A stretch of DNA of 64,000 bases from contig CM022670.1 of assembly GCA_012295275.1 (NCBI GenBank), positions 10,922,583 through 10,986,582 of the forward strand, given 5' to 3'. Source of the stretch: Chrysomallon squamiferum (taxonomy: Eukaryota > Mollusca > Gastropoda > Neomphalida > Peltospiridae). Shown here one piece after another: positions 29,561-42,930 of this stretch. The first letter of the stretch is position 1; each line of letters starts with the position of its first letter. The position numbers and the translations under genes were made by a program. Under the pieces are notes generated by a model. It had not been told where the DNA came from and made no database searches. It was given only the letters and a program-made list of their open reading frames with translations.

Positions 29561-31302
29561 AGAAGGTGCCTTATCTGAAAAGTGATCTCGTTTCGATACC
29601 GGGGCCCCTCACACTTTCGATTATTTACGATGGTGCAAGAAAGTTATTCACAGTTTTCACAAACACATCTTTTTGAGAGATTCAAACTTCTGTAAAACAC
29701 GAGAAACGACAATAAAAACGTCTTGAAATGTCCCCCACCGACAGCCAAGTGGAAACAATTATTGACCTCGCTCGCATTATAATTGTTATTAATATAAACC
29801 CTGAAACTAACGTGGGAACTCATCTGGCAAACCTTTTTTCTTCACTATCACAGTCAAACTGCATGGTAGTTACTTGAATTAGGTTAAATAGCACTATGGG
29901 GCAAGAGAAAAACAGCTATTTTATGAAATATTACATTATAACTACACGAACTAACCATAACAAGACTTCTGTGTACTTTTCTGATTATATCTGTTAAAGA
30001 GTCCTGTACCAATAAATTACTGGCTATCTTAATGAAAACGAAGTTGTTTGGTAATTAAGATGACATTGGTAAGTGCTGAATTTTCCAAATGATAGTTTCA
30101 CCATGGTAATTAGAAATTTACACGAAACATAATTCTGTATTTTTGCTTATGAATTACGTTGTTCGTAAAATATTTCTTAAAATAGTTTGTTTTTCAGATT
30201 TCACTAACTTGAAATATAATATTTAATTATTTTATTGTCATTATTGTAGTAACAATGTCGTATTTTCTTTTCATTACCAATATACCTTTACACCGGTATC
30301 CGGTAGGTGATTTTATTTATTTATTTATTTAATATTTTACTTTTTTCCTATTTCTGTTTTACACATCTTGATTTCATTTCTTTAAAGTTATCTTAGCTTT
30401 TTCGTTTTTAAGTGTATCACTGGAATGGTATTACAGCGTAATTTTACATTTCTCCTTTTCCAATACTTAGCAGACACGGCTCCTGATTAACCTAATATTA
30501 AAGGTACTAACGTTGCGAGCCTCTTATTTTCGAATTGCCCGCACTAAACACTTGTTTGTGCAAACTGTCCGGCAAAACTGATACCTCACGATCTGGTAAT
30601 GTTGTTGTTTACCACGTCAAGGGAGCTGCATCTTGAATTATTTCTAATGTCAGGTAACTTTATATCAAGCTCGTTGAACCTCCTCGGGTATCTTGTTCCA
30701 ATCCGTGGTCTGTTAGCTTACTGGATTTATTTTTGTAATCGAGCGCCTTGGGTACGAGCTGTCGCAACGTTCTCTAAGCAATGTACTTGTGATTGTGTGT
30801 TTTGTGTATTTACTAAGCACGTAAATATTTTACGTTGCCCAGGCCGTTAGGGATGATGGATGATTCCGTGTAAGCCTTAGAGCATGCAAGGATTTGATAA
30901 AATAATTATCGTTGGAATGGTGTTTATTCATCATTAAGTTCTCGTGATATATATATAAAATTTTAATTTGGTGTATCAAAATACCAGTTCCAATACATCA
31001 CAAACAAATTAGTTCAGTTCTTTTTTATTTTTGTTTATTTATATATATATTATTTGTGATTACTCCGGTCCTGAGTACATCATTAATTTTCTAGATATTG
31101 TAAATCAGAAACATCAAAGTTACGAATCCTTAATGTTCAAATATTTGTGTGTATTATGTTTTAACTGTATAAGAATTGTGACTAACGGTTAAATCTTCAT
31201 GTAGAAGTTAATATAAACTTTCCTTGCTGCTCAGTTTGAATTCTTTTATATTTGTTTGGGTTTTTTATCTACGACTTCATGAATTTTTTATAAACACAGT
31301 TC

Positions 31303-31338
31303 TTCCTTCCTTCCTTCCTTCCTTCCTTCCTTCCTTCC
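31303..31338. repeat. (CTTC)n microsatellite
   Basis: Nine tetranucleotide units. Confidence 0.9.
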
Positions 31339-32030
31339 ATTATTTATCTGAAGAGTCTAGCACTGCTGTATATGCAAACAATTCCCCAGCTTAGCAATTG
31401 TATCATTTACAAATTTCTTGATGCAAGTATTCCCAGAAATCACATTTGAAATGTGGTGTGATAAATCACTATAATTATGTTACTTAATTATGACATAGCA
31501 CGAAAATGATAACAATAAACATTTTTAATCAACGGTTCTCTCAAGAAAGCGACATTCGCGAGAAAAGCTGTTTCAGTTCTCTAGTGATTCGTTCATTGAT
31601 TGCTGTAACTACTTTGGAAGATATTCAATAGCAAACGATTCATGACTTTGCCACATCGAACAAAATTAGTGCGCTAATGAAAATTAATGTAACGAGATTA
31701 TGTGAGGTCTGAATTACGTATGCATTGAAGAATGTGTACTTCTTCGGTGTAGAAATGCAAATTCGCTGCCTAATATAGTTACAGTGTCAGTGATTAACAT
31801 TTCTCCTGTCGTTTTCATTTTGATATGGACATTAAGTATAACTCGGCGAATATTAGTATCACCAACCACACACACATACATACACAGAGACACAGTTATA
31901 GACACCCATATACCCATTCATCTAAAGAAATGGCACACAATTTCCTAATAGTGTGAACGAAAATAAAAGACAGTTTGTTCTCGCTTGAAAATGTAAATAC
32001 AGGAACAAATGTCATTTTATAACTACAATA

Positions 32031-32033
<3 letters not shown>

Positions 32034-32063
<30 letters not shown>

Positions 32064-32140
32064 ATTATACAAATAAACAAAAGTACCAAGAAAAAAAAAA
32101 AAAAAATTATACAAATAAACAAAAGTACCAAGAAAAAAAG
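32034..32140. repeat. Poly(A) and a 45-bp tandem pair
   Basis: A run at 32034-32062, then the block ttatacaaataaacaaaag-taccaag occurring twice, each followed by an A run. Confidence 0.75.
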
Positions 32141-32590
32141 AAGAAGAAGAATAAAATAAAATAAAAGGGTTGCGAGAGAGAAAACTAATCAGTTTTAAAA
32201 TTCTTGACATTACTGCGGATTTTGCACCTATTTTATCACTTCATACTCTGAATGGTTGTTACGCCTTATTATATATTTAACCTTGTCACAAGCCGAGTGA
32301 CTGCAATCAGTTACTGTCCGTGTCTATGATTTAGTTTTTTTGATTATAAAATTAACCGATACTTCTTGTTGTAAAAAATATCACCGACTCTGATATTTAT
32401 CTTGTTCAAGTAACATCCATCCTAATGGCTGCTCGCATGGGTCTGTTGACAAGGCCTTCCTCTGGGCAAATATGTCAGAATCAGAATCTTGTACAAATGA
32501 CGTGCATTTGCAATCGTTTAATAGGTTATTATCTGCAGTGTCAAATTTTGCCTTAATCCATTTTCTGTTGATGTCTTGTAGTTTCTTATA

Positions 32591-32898
32591 CAGGTTGAGC
32601 ATGCCTTATCACAAAATGCTTTGACCCGAAGTGTTTCGGAGTATCATAATATTTCGGATTTCGGAATATAAGAAGCATAGGATATGTCAGTCTAAATGTG
32701 AATTTGAGTTATATTTTAGGACTTATGTAGATGGCCTTTATATAATATTTTAAAATAATTTTCGTGTATAAAATAAAATTAGTGTATGCAAAACGATCCA
32801 AAAACTGTAAGATATCTCTATTTCTCCTGTTCTGGAAAAGGTTTTGTATTTCGGAGATTTTCGGATATCGGAATTGTGGATAAGGGAATCTTAAGTTG
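32591..32898. mobile_element. Tigger-like MITE, TA-flanked
   Basis: The left end after TA reads CAGGTTGAGCATGCCTTATC, followed by tttcggatttcgga blocks. The right end on the - strand after TA reads CAACTTAAGATTCCCTTATC, with matching cggatatcgg/ttcggag blocks. This arrangement is that of a known family of pogo/Tigger-related short elements in animals. 308 bp, no coding capacity. Confidence 0.55.
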
Positions 32899-33022
32899 TA
32901 GTGTATGTACAGCAATGACCCATATTCGATTTTTAATTTTTATTTTTTTATATATATTTTTTTCCATATTGGATAATGTAATGTTATAACTTTTACTAGA
33001 ATATTTGTTTTTAATGAAGCTT

Positions 33023-33191
<169 letters not shown>

Positions 33192-34984
33192 ATAAAAACA
33201 TAATCTCAGTCACAACAGTGTATTTAACTTTTTATTTGTTTCTGTAACTGTGTTCATCTGCAATATATAAACATTACATAAAACAAATTAGATGGGTGTG
33301 TGCTCGGATTTACATTTTATTGAATAACATAGCTATCGTTATTTGTCAAATACTAACTCCTCTGAGGCGCAAAGTACCTAAAACCGTAATTAATAAAATA
33401 AAGAGATTGTCGTGTAAAAGGGTAATTAAGAATATTGACGCTCTAGTTACAGTTTACCCTCATCAAGCAGAGAGAGAGATCCAGCCTCTTAATAACAATA
33501 AAATTCAAATATTTTTTCCTTGACGCCATGTTTTATATAAAACAGACTTAACGGTATTCGAACAGACGTAAAATAAAAAAAAAAAAAAAATTAACATTAA
33601 AATTTAAAAAAAAATGAAGAAAAGAAGTAATAAATAAATAAAGAAAGAAAACTGAAATAGATAAATTGAAAAAAAAAAAAGTAGAAGTGATACATAAAAT
33701 TAAACAAGAAAATAAAAAAAAAAAAAAAAAAAACATAAAATAAAGCAGAGCAGTAATTGAAAGCTGCGGAATATATTCATTTCATCTTGTATTTTTAAAC
33801 TTTTTATTTTTTAATTTTTTTTTTAAAAATCAATATAAATTCGAAAAACTAGTAAAATCGTGAGATGAGTTAGAGAAAATTGAATAAAAATGACGATTAA
33901 TAAAAGCTAAACACGCAATATAAAATGAAAAAAAAACACCTGTAACAACTCAGGAAATTATTACGAAATAAACCGAGTTTATAACCTGATATTGACGTAA
34001 TATTTGCAATAAAGATTTCATATTCAGTAGCATTTAATAATGTTAAAATTATTTAAGAGAAAATTTTTCATTTATTAAAAAAAGATAAAGATAATTTGGT
34101 GCAACATGTCACAAAATTGGCGTTCATCATAACTGCAAAATTTGATCTGCAATAGCTTGTAACTTTTTTCTTCTTTTTTTTTTCCACAAACAACGCGACG
34201 CTCTCCAAATTTTTTTTCGCTTTTGCCAGACGTAATTCAAGCTACGTGTAAACGAACGATAGAGATTTTTCAGTCAGACAGACAGACAAACAAACAGAAA
34301 AAAAGAATTAACGTGCTAATTAGAGCGAGCTGTTGTGAATATTTTCAATTGTAGAGCCATGTTTAAACAGCGATGCTCGAAGGAAAACATACTAAGTAGT
34401 AGACGTTACCAGTCAAAGCGATTAAAAATTAAGCACGTCATTACGCATTTTTCTTCAAACTTAATAAGGTTAGAAAATCTTAATTAAGTCTGAATTAAAC
34501 CAAATTTATCGACCGAAACTGAATCATTTCGTATTAAGCGCAGTACTAGTGTACTAACGAGAACAAATTAAAAAAAAAAAAAAATCGGACGTATTCGATA
34601 TTGAAAATTTTACTGCATTTTCTAATGAAAGTAAAATAATGTGTTCTACGGTCCTTTGGCAGTTGTTTGATGTTTTTTTGTTTTCAAATATTTCATTTAA
34701 GTGAAATTGTGAATGTCTTTTATATTCAACGATTTTATCAAGTGTTGGTTAATCCTGTTTCATGAGAAGTAGTTTATTTGTTACATGTTGAAAATGTACC
34801 TCGTCATGTTTTTATATTTATTGTACATTTATCTCATGAACCTGATGACTCACCGTATTGTGAATATTGATTAGTCTGCTGAATTTATTTCACAAGTGAT
34901 TTATTGCTTATTGATTTTTCTTGTATTTTTTTTTCGATTCGCTTCCTAGAAGCCATTTTGATTTTTTTTTTCACTTTATTATTA

Positions 34985-35015
<31 letters not shown>

Positions 35016-35307
35016 TTTATTTATCTGTTTATTTATTTGTAATTTTTTTGTTTTAATATGTGAGAATCATTTGTCACTTTAAATAGGTTTCTAACAAACC
35101 AGACTCCTGAGAAATATTTTTTAAAAATGTCGATTTTGTGTAGATGCTGGTATTATGAAATCTTTTATAAAGATATATATTTTGTCTTACTGCAGGTGTC
35201 AAAATTCCAGATAAGTTAAATACAATCCTGGTTCTATTCTTTACTCTCCTTAAGAGCTAATATGTTAATTTTTAATATTTTAAATGTTTAAAAATATTTT
35301 ATAATTT

Positions 35308-35358
<51 letters not shown>

Positions 35359-35361
35359 TTT
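35308..35361. repeat. (TTTA)n microsatellite
   Basis: About 13 tetranucleotide units; a shorter (TTTA)n/(ATT)n lies at 34978-35040. Confidence 0.9.
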
Positions 35362-35561
35362 GTTTGGTATGAAAACACGACGATAGACTTATAAAGAAGA
35401 ATTAATATAAATAATGTATATTGCAAACACACCATATTTTCACCACGTAACTGACGTAAATACACGGTAGTGTACTTACAAACGTTAATAATAAAAGTAT
35501 AATAAATAACTTACTGTACAATATAAACAAAATAAGCAGGTCTGAATACAAACAACTAAAA

Positions 35562-35825
35562 CAGTGGCGTGCAGAGGTCTGGTGATACCCGAGGCCAACA
35601 CCTTAATTGTGTGCCCCAAAGACTCAAGTATAAGGCCTAGTACTGAGAAATATTATAAGAAAAGAATATGTAAAGATAGATGAAACATAAAATAAACACT
35701 TTATTCGAGTTAAATATAAATCAACCAAATTTATTAAGTTCTTTTCGATGATTGGAAAACACCACCCCCCGATTTCGATGCCCGGGGCCACCGGCTCTTC
35801 GACCCCCTCCCTCTGCTCGCCACTG
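35562..35825. mobile_element. hAT-like MITE
   Basis: The left end CAGTGGCGTGCAGAGG and the right end (read on the - strand) CAGTGGCGAGCAGAGG differ at one base over 16. CAGTGGCG is a typical hAT terminus. The right half is strikingly GC-rich (ccggggccaccggctcttcg) against an AT-rich background. The 264-bp interior carries no transposase. The expected 8-bp target duplication is not recognisable. Confidence 0.6.
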
Positions 35826-37107
35826 ACAAAGTAGTGAAAAAACAAAAATGAGAATTTCTATCATGGCATTCACTCACTGCTAACAAAAATGATTTCATTA
35901 CCAAAGAACAGGACGTTAATTTGAAATGTAGTCTGTTAATTTGAAATGTTGTCAGATGTATTTGTGAAATGACACATATATAAGGGAAACGTATAGTGAA
36001 GAACATAGATCTGTAGTTCAAACTGTAACTGAAAGCTACACGCAATTGCCTTCAGGGGAAACAACTCGTGGTTTGGGAAAACAATTGTAAACGTAGAGAA
36101 GTTACTATCCATAAAGCAAGTTACAAATTATAATATTACGAAAAAGGTAGATTACAGTGCTAACATTATTTAACCTAACACAATTTGTTACTCTTTAAAA
36201 TATCCGAGAAATTCTAATGCAAAGCTTCCGAAATGTAGGGAGAAGGACCATTACAATTTGTTTTAATAATAACAGATAGAAATAAAATTATTTCAGTTTA
36301 CAGAAAAACATAATGCATTTTTATAACACATTTCCGAATAACAAAAGCAGCAACAATAATGTCGATCATCATGATGAAATTTTTATTTCCAATTATAACT
36401 AATTCTGACACGATTTGTAAGTTTTTCGAATTGTGAAGAGTACCGAAAACTCCACAGTTTGTCGAACGTTACAAGAAAATAATACTGATGCAGGAAATTT
36501 TAACATATTAATCATGTTGACGAAATTCTAAATGTCTATTCGTTTCATTCTAAGATAAAAAAAAAAAAAAAAAAAAAATGAAGAGAAGAAAATAGAACAA
36601 CAACTAAAAACAACAACGAAAAGATAAATACATTACAATAACAAACAAAAACAGACAGTCAGACACACACACACACACACACACAAAAACAAAATACTGA
36701 CAAATGTGTATATTGTAAATACATGTAACTGTTAACTCTTGTTGTATTCAGTGAATGTAAAACGTTTCTACAAGCTGAGTCGCCAGACTAATATTTTTTA
36801 CACTAACAGAAGCGAGTATTTCAAGGCTGTTGGCATCTTAGCAACAATAAACGAAAAATATATATACAGTCACACATATACATAAAAAATGAATGAGTTG
36901 AACGAAAGGTGATCTAAATGTCATCGTTATTGTTGTAATGATCATTATAATTTTTAACTGAAAACTTACTAGCAGATTTTAGGTGTGATTTTAATTTTAT
37001 ATTGGATTTCTTTTTTATTTTATTTCTTTTTTTTTTTTAATTGCTTTAATTATATTACTTTCTTCGGCGGTCAGTTGTAGCATTGCTGTGGTAATTTTTA
37101 TTTTATT

Positions 37108-37109
<2 letters not shown>

Positions 37110-37152
<43 letters not shown>
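37110..37152. repeat. (ATT)n microsatellite
   Basis: About 14 ATT units. Confidence 0.9.
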
Positions 37153-37153
<1 letters not shown>

Positions 37154-37233
37154 CCATGTGGATAATCTGATATAGCGTGTAAACTATTTTTATAGCCTTA
37201 ATGCACGTGCAGTTGCGATTGATTCTCTCATGT

Positions 37234-37234
<1 letters not shown>

Positions 37235-37285
<51 letters not shown>
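37235..37285. repeat. Poly(A), 51 nt
   Basis: Longest A run in the window, continuing into an (AAC)/(AAG)-rich stretch. It could be a retroposon tail, but no element body was recognised upstream. Confidence 0.9.
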
Positions 37286-37286
<1 letters not shown>

Positions 37287-37426
37287 AACAAGAAGAAAAC
37301 AAGAAGAAGAAAAAACCCACCAAAAACATGCAGTGGACAGGGGTTATTTACAGTATTGTTTATGAGTTGTTTTGCATTGATTTTGTTTGAACTTGTTTTT
37401 CAGTTTTTCTGATGAATCAGTGTTTA

Positions 37427-37609
37427 GGACGTAACACATCAAACGGAGAGGTTTCATTGCCGTGATTTTCATTGCGTTGCTCGAACTCGATGTCGCTGCC
37501 ATTTCCGTAGACCTTTTTCTTGCAGGTTTCTCGAATACATAATAACTCGAAAGTCTTACAAAGTTTAAGATCAAATTCAAACGGTGTTAGATCAAATATT
37601 TCCTTTTGG
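37427..37609 (-). CDS. Unassigned open frame, possible exon
   Basis: Read on the - strand from the edge of an (ATT)n array, about 60 codons are open without ATG, ending at a TGA near 37427. The translation is complex and hydrophilic: LCIRETCKKKVYGNGSDIEF, then EQRNENHGNETSPFDVLRPK. It lies in a less AT-rich island. No acceptor with a pyrimidine tract is visible and no family is recognised. The + strand of the same segment is also open after a good acceptor at 37525. Chance is a real possibility. Confidence 0.15.
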
Positions 37610-37611
37610 GG

Positions 37612-37677
<66 letters not shown>
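37612..37677. repeat. (ATT)22 microsatellite
   Basis: 66 bases of perfect ATT triplets. Confidence 0.95.
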
Positions 37678-37924
37678 TTCAGCAGAGCAAGAAATTTCAG
37701 AGAAATATTCTGTAAAACCATTTGCTAATATTAGAAAAAGCTTCTACTACCTTTTAAATGATTATAAATCTGAAATAACTGATTTTCTGTGCATGTGTGT
37801 GTGTGTTTGTGTGTAAATGTCTACATCTATCTCTCTCTACATTACGTATTATTACGTTGTTGTTGTTGTTATTATTGTGGTCGTCGTGGTGGCAGTTGTT
37901 ATTTTAATGTCAACAGTAAGACAG

Positions 37925-38063
37925 ATCAACAAACCCAAGAGGACTCGAGTGCTTACAGACTACAGTTCAATTAGAAGCTGGCTTCAGATTAGCAGTTTAA
38001 TGAATATCGATGTGCTTCTGTCTAGTATTTATCAGTGGGATGTTGATAAAGCATTTGTGGCAG
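37925..38063 (+). CDS. Exon-like open segment, unassigned
   Basis: 139 nt bounded by an acceptor-like gtaagacag at 37916-37924 and a donor-like GTATGG at 38064. The open frame includes KPKRTRVLTDYSSIRSWLQ and IYQWDVDKAFVA, composition unlike the surrounding repeats. The pyrimidine tract is poor and no partner exon is known. Tentative. Confidence 0.15.
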
Positions 38064-38560
38064 GTATGGGTTAATTTGCACTAACAAAAACATATCAGTT
38101 ATTTATTTAGCTGTAAAAGCTCACTAGCTGTGGTTGAAAACAGCAGTCGGGTTATTTGTGTCTGAAATAGGAGATAAGCAGAAAATAACCGTAGACAACT
38201 TTAAAAGTGCATGCATGCATTTTTGTTTTTTGTTTATTTGTTTGTTTGTTTGTTTGTTTGTTTGTTTGTTTATTTATTGTTATGGATTTCGTAATGATTA
38301 ATCAAGTTTACTGATTTATTGAAGGAACAAAAATTCGATTATATTATCAAAACAAAATATCGACATCAACTGTTCATCATAAATAATCACAACTAATACA
38401 CTGATATATTCAGTAAATGATTGTCTTTAAAGATGAAACTATGCCTCATGATTTAAGAAAGATTCTCTCTTGTTTGAGATGATCGATGACCAATGAACTG
38501 GGTGCAGCCAGATCCTACCTAGAGATTGTCTTACCGTTGTGGTATCCGACGATAAAAGGG

Positions 38561-38576
38561 CAAATGACGTCATTTG
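38561..38576. promoter_or_regulatory. Palindromic cAMP-response element
   Basis: CAAATGACGTCATTTG, a perfect 16-bp palindrome centred on the CREB/ATF consensus TGACGTCA. Function is inferred from the motif only. Confidence 0.3.
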
Positions 38577-39406
38577 ACACATAACATTTCTAAACGTACC
38601 GTGATTCAAGATCTTGTTTCTATACCTCTATTTAAAACTGACAAGATTGGTGCGCTTGTACCTGTCCAGATATAGAAAAAACTCACTTCACCTCATCTAT
38701 CATTTCTGTTGCATTAACAACTTGTTAAGTTCCCTCTGTATCGACGTCAATCAATGCATCACTGCATCGACGACGTCTTTGTACAGACCACACAACATCG
38801 GTATTCAGTCCCATGATGGCCATATCCAATATTACGACTTTTGAAAATCGATCAGCGCAGAAAAATCATCGCATTTTCGTGACCAGTGAGTCTTATGCAA
38901 TACCCACTAAAGATACACTAATTAGTAATTATTTATCAAATACTGCTGATTTCATTTTGATTATGAAATTTGTGCTGTAATGTGAATGTGTTTGTAATGC
39001 TAGTCACTACATATTTGAAATTATTTTTTTGTAGTCCAGCTGTCTAACTACAACAATCGCTGGTCTGAGTTTTAAATAGAATTTACATTCTCCCAGCCAG
39101 TACTGTACAATAAAAAAATAATAATAATAAAAATAATAATAATAATAAAAAAAAAAGTATAATGGTCCAGTAACTTTTGTTTCAGTACAAAACTTGAACG
39201 AAAATAAAGACATAGTTGTATATATAATAAAAAAAAAAAAAATAATAATAAAATATATAACACAGTGTTTATTAATATTATAATTATGAACGGAATATCT
39301 TAAGGCAGTAACCAGTTATTATTATAATTTTTTTTTTATTATCCTGTAATCATTATTAAAACAGGATAAAGTTGACATCTTAATACAGTAATCAGTCATA
39401 CATACA

Positions 39407-39446
<40 letters not shown>
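39407..39446. repeat. (GT)n microsatellite
   Basis: About 18 GT units, one interruption. Confidence 0.9.
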
Positions 39447-39447
<1 letters not shown>

Positions 39448-39687
39448 CTGATTTTCATTCCATTCTATATCGAACCTTTTCTCAATGATTCCAGTGATTC
39501 CCTGTTGGTTTTGTTCATTTGATTTCTCTTGTTTTATGCTGAATAATATTTTCTTTGTGCATCCAATTTAATTTAGATTTCGTACAGTTAAAGTGTGCAA
39601 TCCTATGTAATTACTCTAAACTTTTTTTTTTTTTTTAAAGTTTAATCGCAAGAGAAATAATTAACTACTGAAAGAATAATTTAAAAA

Positions 39688-39690
39688 AAC

Positions 39691-39718
<28 letters not shown>
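39688..39718. repeat. Poly(A) tract
   Basis: A run of about 28 within an A-rich stretch; nothing else is visible nearby. Confidence 0.85.
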
Positions 39719-39721
<3 letters not shown>

Positions 39722-40954
39722 ATTAATAAAAAATAAAAAGCCCAGCAATCCAATAAAATAAAAATTATTCAGATACATTTTCGAAACATAATTAGATTAC
39801 ACAAATTTTCTTTATATCTAAAATGGAGAATTACGCTAACTTACAAAGAATGTTATCCCAAGTATATAATGTTTTATTGTTTGGTTTTTAAACTGCATTC
39901 AGATTTTAATTGCTTGTAGCCGTGTTTTTATTTAATCATTAGAAGATTCGAGAGCGAAAGTATTTGAAAATTTGCTTGTTTTGCTGCAAACTAAATTACA
40001 CACCTGTTAACAAAAAATATGTTTTAAAAGGAAATTGTTAGCTAATTTATTTGTAATGATGTTAGTGTGACTTTCCTGTAATCAATACAGCAAATGTTCT
40101 CCCTTGGCTCATCCATTATCAATGCTATTTTTCTCATCAGCAGAATTTTACTTTCAGAAAGAGGGGAAAAAAAAGAAAGTTAAATAAAGAAAAGAAATAA
40201 AAAGAACAATGTGTTTGTTACCATTATTTTAAAAAGCTGAAGGTTATTTTTTTAAAAGTGTATATCACTGATGTAAAATAGAGAATCACTGTCAAAACTT
40301 TTTTTTTACTAATATTTTATTATCGTTCATGTATATAATTCGTTCAGTTAAAGGTTCCTTTTTTTTCATTGATTTATTTAATTAATTTTGAGTAATCTTT
40401 TCTTTTTTGTCTCTTTTTTTATTTTTTTATTATTTTTTTTTTTTTGTATGCACAAGAACATAAATTTAATTAACTTTTAAAAACCTTAGCTTTTGTTTTG
40501 TTCGTTTAAACTGCAGTAAAATGGCACTTGCATATCTGTCTCAAGTTGTTACCCTCTAGGTCTGAAAAAGGTAGCGATCTCATATAGATAATGAATATAA
40601 AATAATAGAAGTAATAGCGACAGACTTTACTTTGTACAATTATTACTGGCAAGAAAAAGAGGAAAATTAATATTTAATGACACTTCTGTTGATGATAGTC
40701 TATTATATGAATAATTAAAAACATATGAATATGTTAGCAAATCTATTTACAGTTTAAACTGAAATACTGTTTGTATTAACAGTTATATATTTGGCTGTGC
40801 AAAATCTGATGTAACAGGTAATGAAATGATGCATGTGTTAGGCTCTTATAATCATTGATATAATTTCCTACGAGAATTTCGTAAGCTGTTTCTGTGGTTG
40901 ATCATTTATTGTGTATCTTTAGAGGAACGAATAAATAAATAAAATATATATATA

Positions 40955-40955
<1 letters not shown>

Positions 40956-40985
<30 letters not shown>

Positions 40986-40990
40986 TTTTT

Positions 40991-41036
<46 letters not shown>
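40956..41036. repeat. (GT)n and (AAT)n microsatellites
   Basis: GT run at about 40958-40983, then about 15 AAT units. Confidence 0.9.
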
Positions 41037-41037
<1 letters not shown>

Positions 41038-41167
41038 TTAACAAAACAAAAAAAAAATTATATTCGTCCAAGTAATTATTTTTTATTATAGTTTTTAATT
41101 TTAATTTTAACGACTTCCAAGGAGACGATTATTATGACGATTAAATAGTGTCATAAGAAATCGTTTA

Positions 41168-41208
41168 AATGACGTCATTTCTTCGCAAACAGAGGTCGTG
41201 ACGTCATA
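41168..41208. promoter_or_regulatory. Pair of full CRE palindromes 29 bp apart
   Basis: TGACGTCA at 41170-41177 (within the palindrome AAATGACGTCATTT) and again at 41199-41206. Paired full-site CREB/ATF motifs are uncommon by chance in AT-rich DNA. They lie in the 25-kb spacer, about 12 kb upstream of the receptor gene start and 13 kb upstream of the 54.6-kb gene. Confidence 0.35.
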
Positions 41209-42597
41209 GCTTAGTTGGGTATCTAATCAACTGCTTAAGATTTTGCTTGGGTGGAGTTCGGATATGAAAAAGTTAATAAACGGTTTAAAGTTACCTTGTA
41301 TTGTGAAGGAGAAAAGAAAAAGAAGGTTTGCTCTCAATTAGAAGTTCCTTGGGGTAGCGGCCATCACTTTATGTTTCTTCGAACCTGATTCGCGAACATC
41401 GTTCATACACTATTTTCACTGTCACGGGGTTAGCTCTACGAGCTTCCTTCACATAAACAACCAGGACGAAACAAAAGCTAGATAGATATCTTGTGTTTTC
41501 AAAAAGCTATCATCGGAAACCCAAATATTTCATCTTTAAAAAAAAAAAAAAAAAACTCTACAAAAGTGAATTTTAGTTTTTTATCTAGCGCAAATAAATG
41601 ATTTTACCTACTTTGGCTTCACTTATCAATGAAAATATACTTTGCAGACTTATAAAAACAAAATTAGACTAAATATTTGCAACACAAAGTATGATATATT
41701 TTGAAATAAACTTTGTGTTACAGAAAATCTCGCATCAGAATCTTAAAAATCGAGATTTCTTCAAAATGGCAACTGTACGGAAACGGCTTCAGAAAAAAAA
41801 AAAATGAATATTAAAAAATGCAGTACTTTGGAACTTTGGAACTTTGAATTTTTTTTATCACTGAACCCAATTAGGAGTCAACACTATATTTTCCAAAACG
41901 AAATCACGTTAGAGTATTACTAAAAGTAAACATTTCAGAAAAAAAAAAAAATATGTCGATTACACATAAAGCATTACAGTCACAATTTTGTTTATTTTTC
42001 ATGTTTACCGATTAATAAATACACTGTATAATTAAGGTTATGAGAATATCTAATATATTTATAAAACATTACAAATTAATACGGTATTCTATATCATAGT
42101 TCCTCTGACTATTTATTTAGAAATAATAATTAATTTCTTACTCAAAATTATTCCTTCATCATATAAGTGATTGTGATTTTTATTTTTTTTAATTTTTTTT
42201 TTTTTTTTTTTAATTTATTATTTTTTTTATTATTTTTTTTTTTCCCCACTGCAATCATCTGGTAACTTTTGCACCAAATGATCGTCAAATCTTCCTTTAT
42301 TATGGGGGGGGGGGAGAGTATTAGACTAGCGAAAATGAGAAGAGATTAAAACTGATATGTCGAAAAAAAAAAAAAAAAAAAATCAAAATGAAACCGCTGT
42401 CAGCAGGCTGTTGCTTTCAACAAATCGATTTGAGAAAAGCTCTTTGTCGCGATTTTCTAGATAACACACGTGTATCAAATTGCAGCTTCCAAACGATGCA
42501 GATTTGTCTGACTTATAATTAAATTTTTAAAAACACATTTTAGCTCTTAAATTACATAGGCTATTGCGACAGAAATACAAAAAAATAATAATATGCT

Positions 42598-42655
42598 AAT
42601 TTTTGTAATATATATATATATAATGTGTGTGTTTGTGTGTGTGTATATATATATA

Positions 42656-42694
<39 letters not shown>

Positions 42695-42799
42695 GAAAAA
42701 GAGAGAGAAACAGAGAGAGGGAAGGAGAGAGAGAGAGAGATAGATACAGAGAGAGAGAAAACATATAATACAAATTAATATATTATTTTTTATATTTCA

Positions 42800-42887
<88 letters not shown>
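42598..42887. repeat. (TA)n/(GT)n/(GA)n complex repeat with embedded 55-bp unit
   Basis: TA and GT runs to 42690, GA-rich DNA, a unique AT-rich block at about 42755-42800, a short (TG)5, then about 39 GA units to 42887. The unique block recurs near 46270. Confidence 0.92.
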
Positions 42888-42889
<2 letters not shown>

Positions 42890-42930
42890 ATTTTTCAGTA
42901 TATCGAAGTGTATTATTTTAAGCTAGGTAG

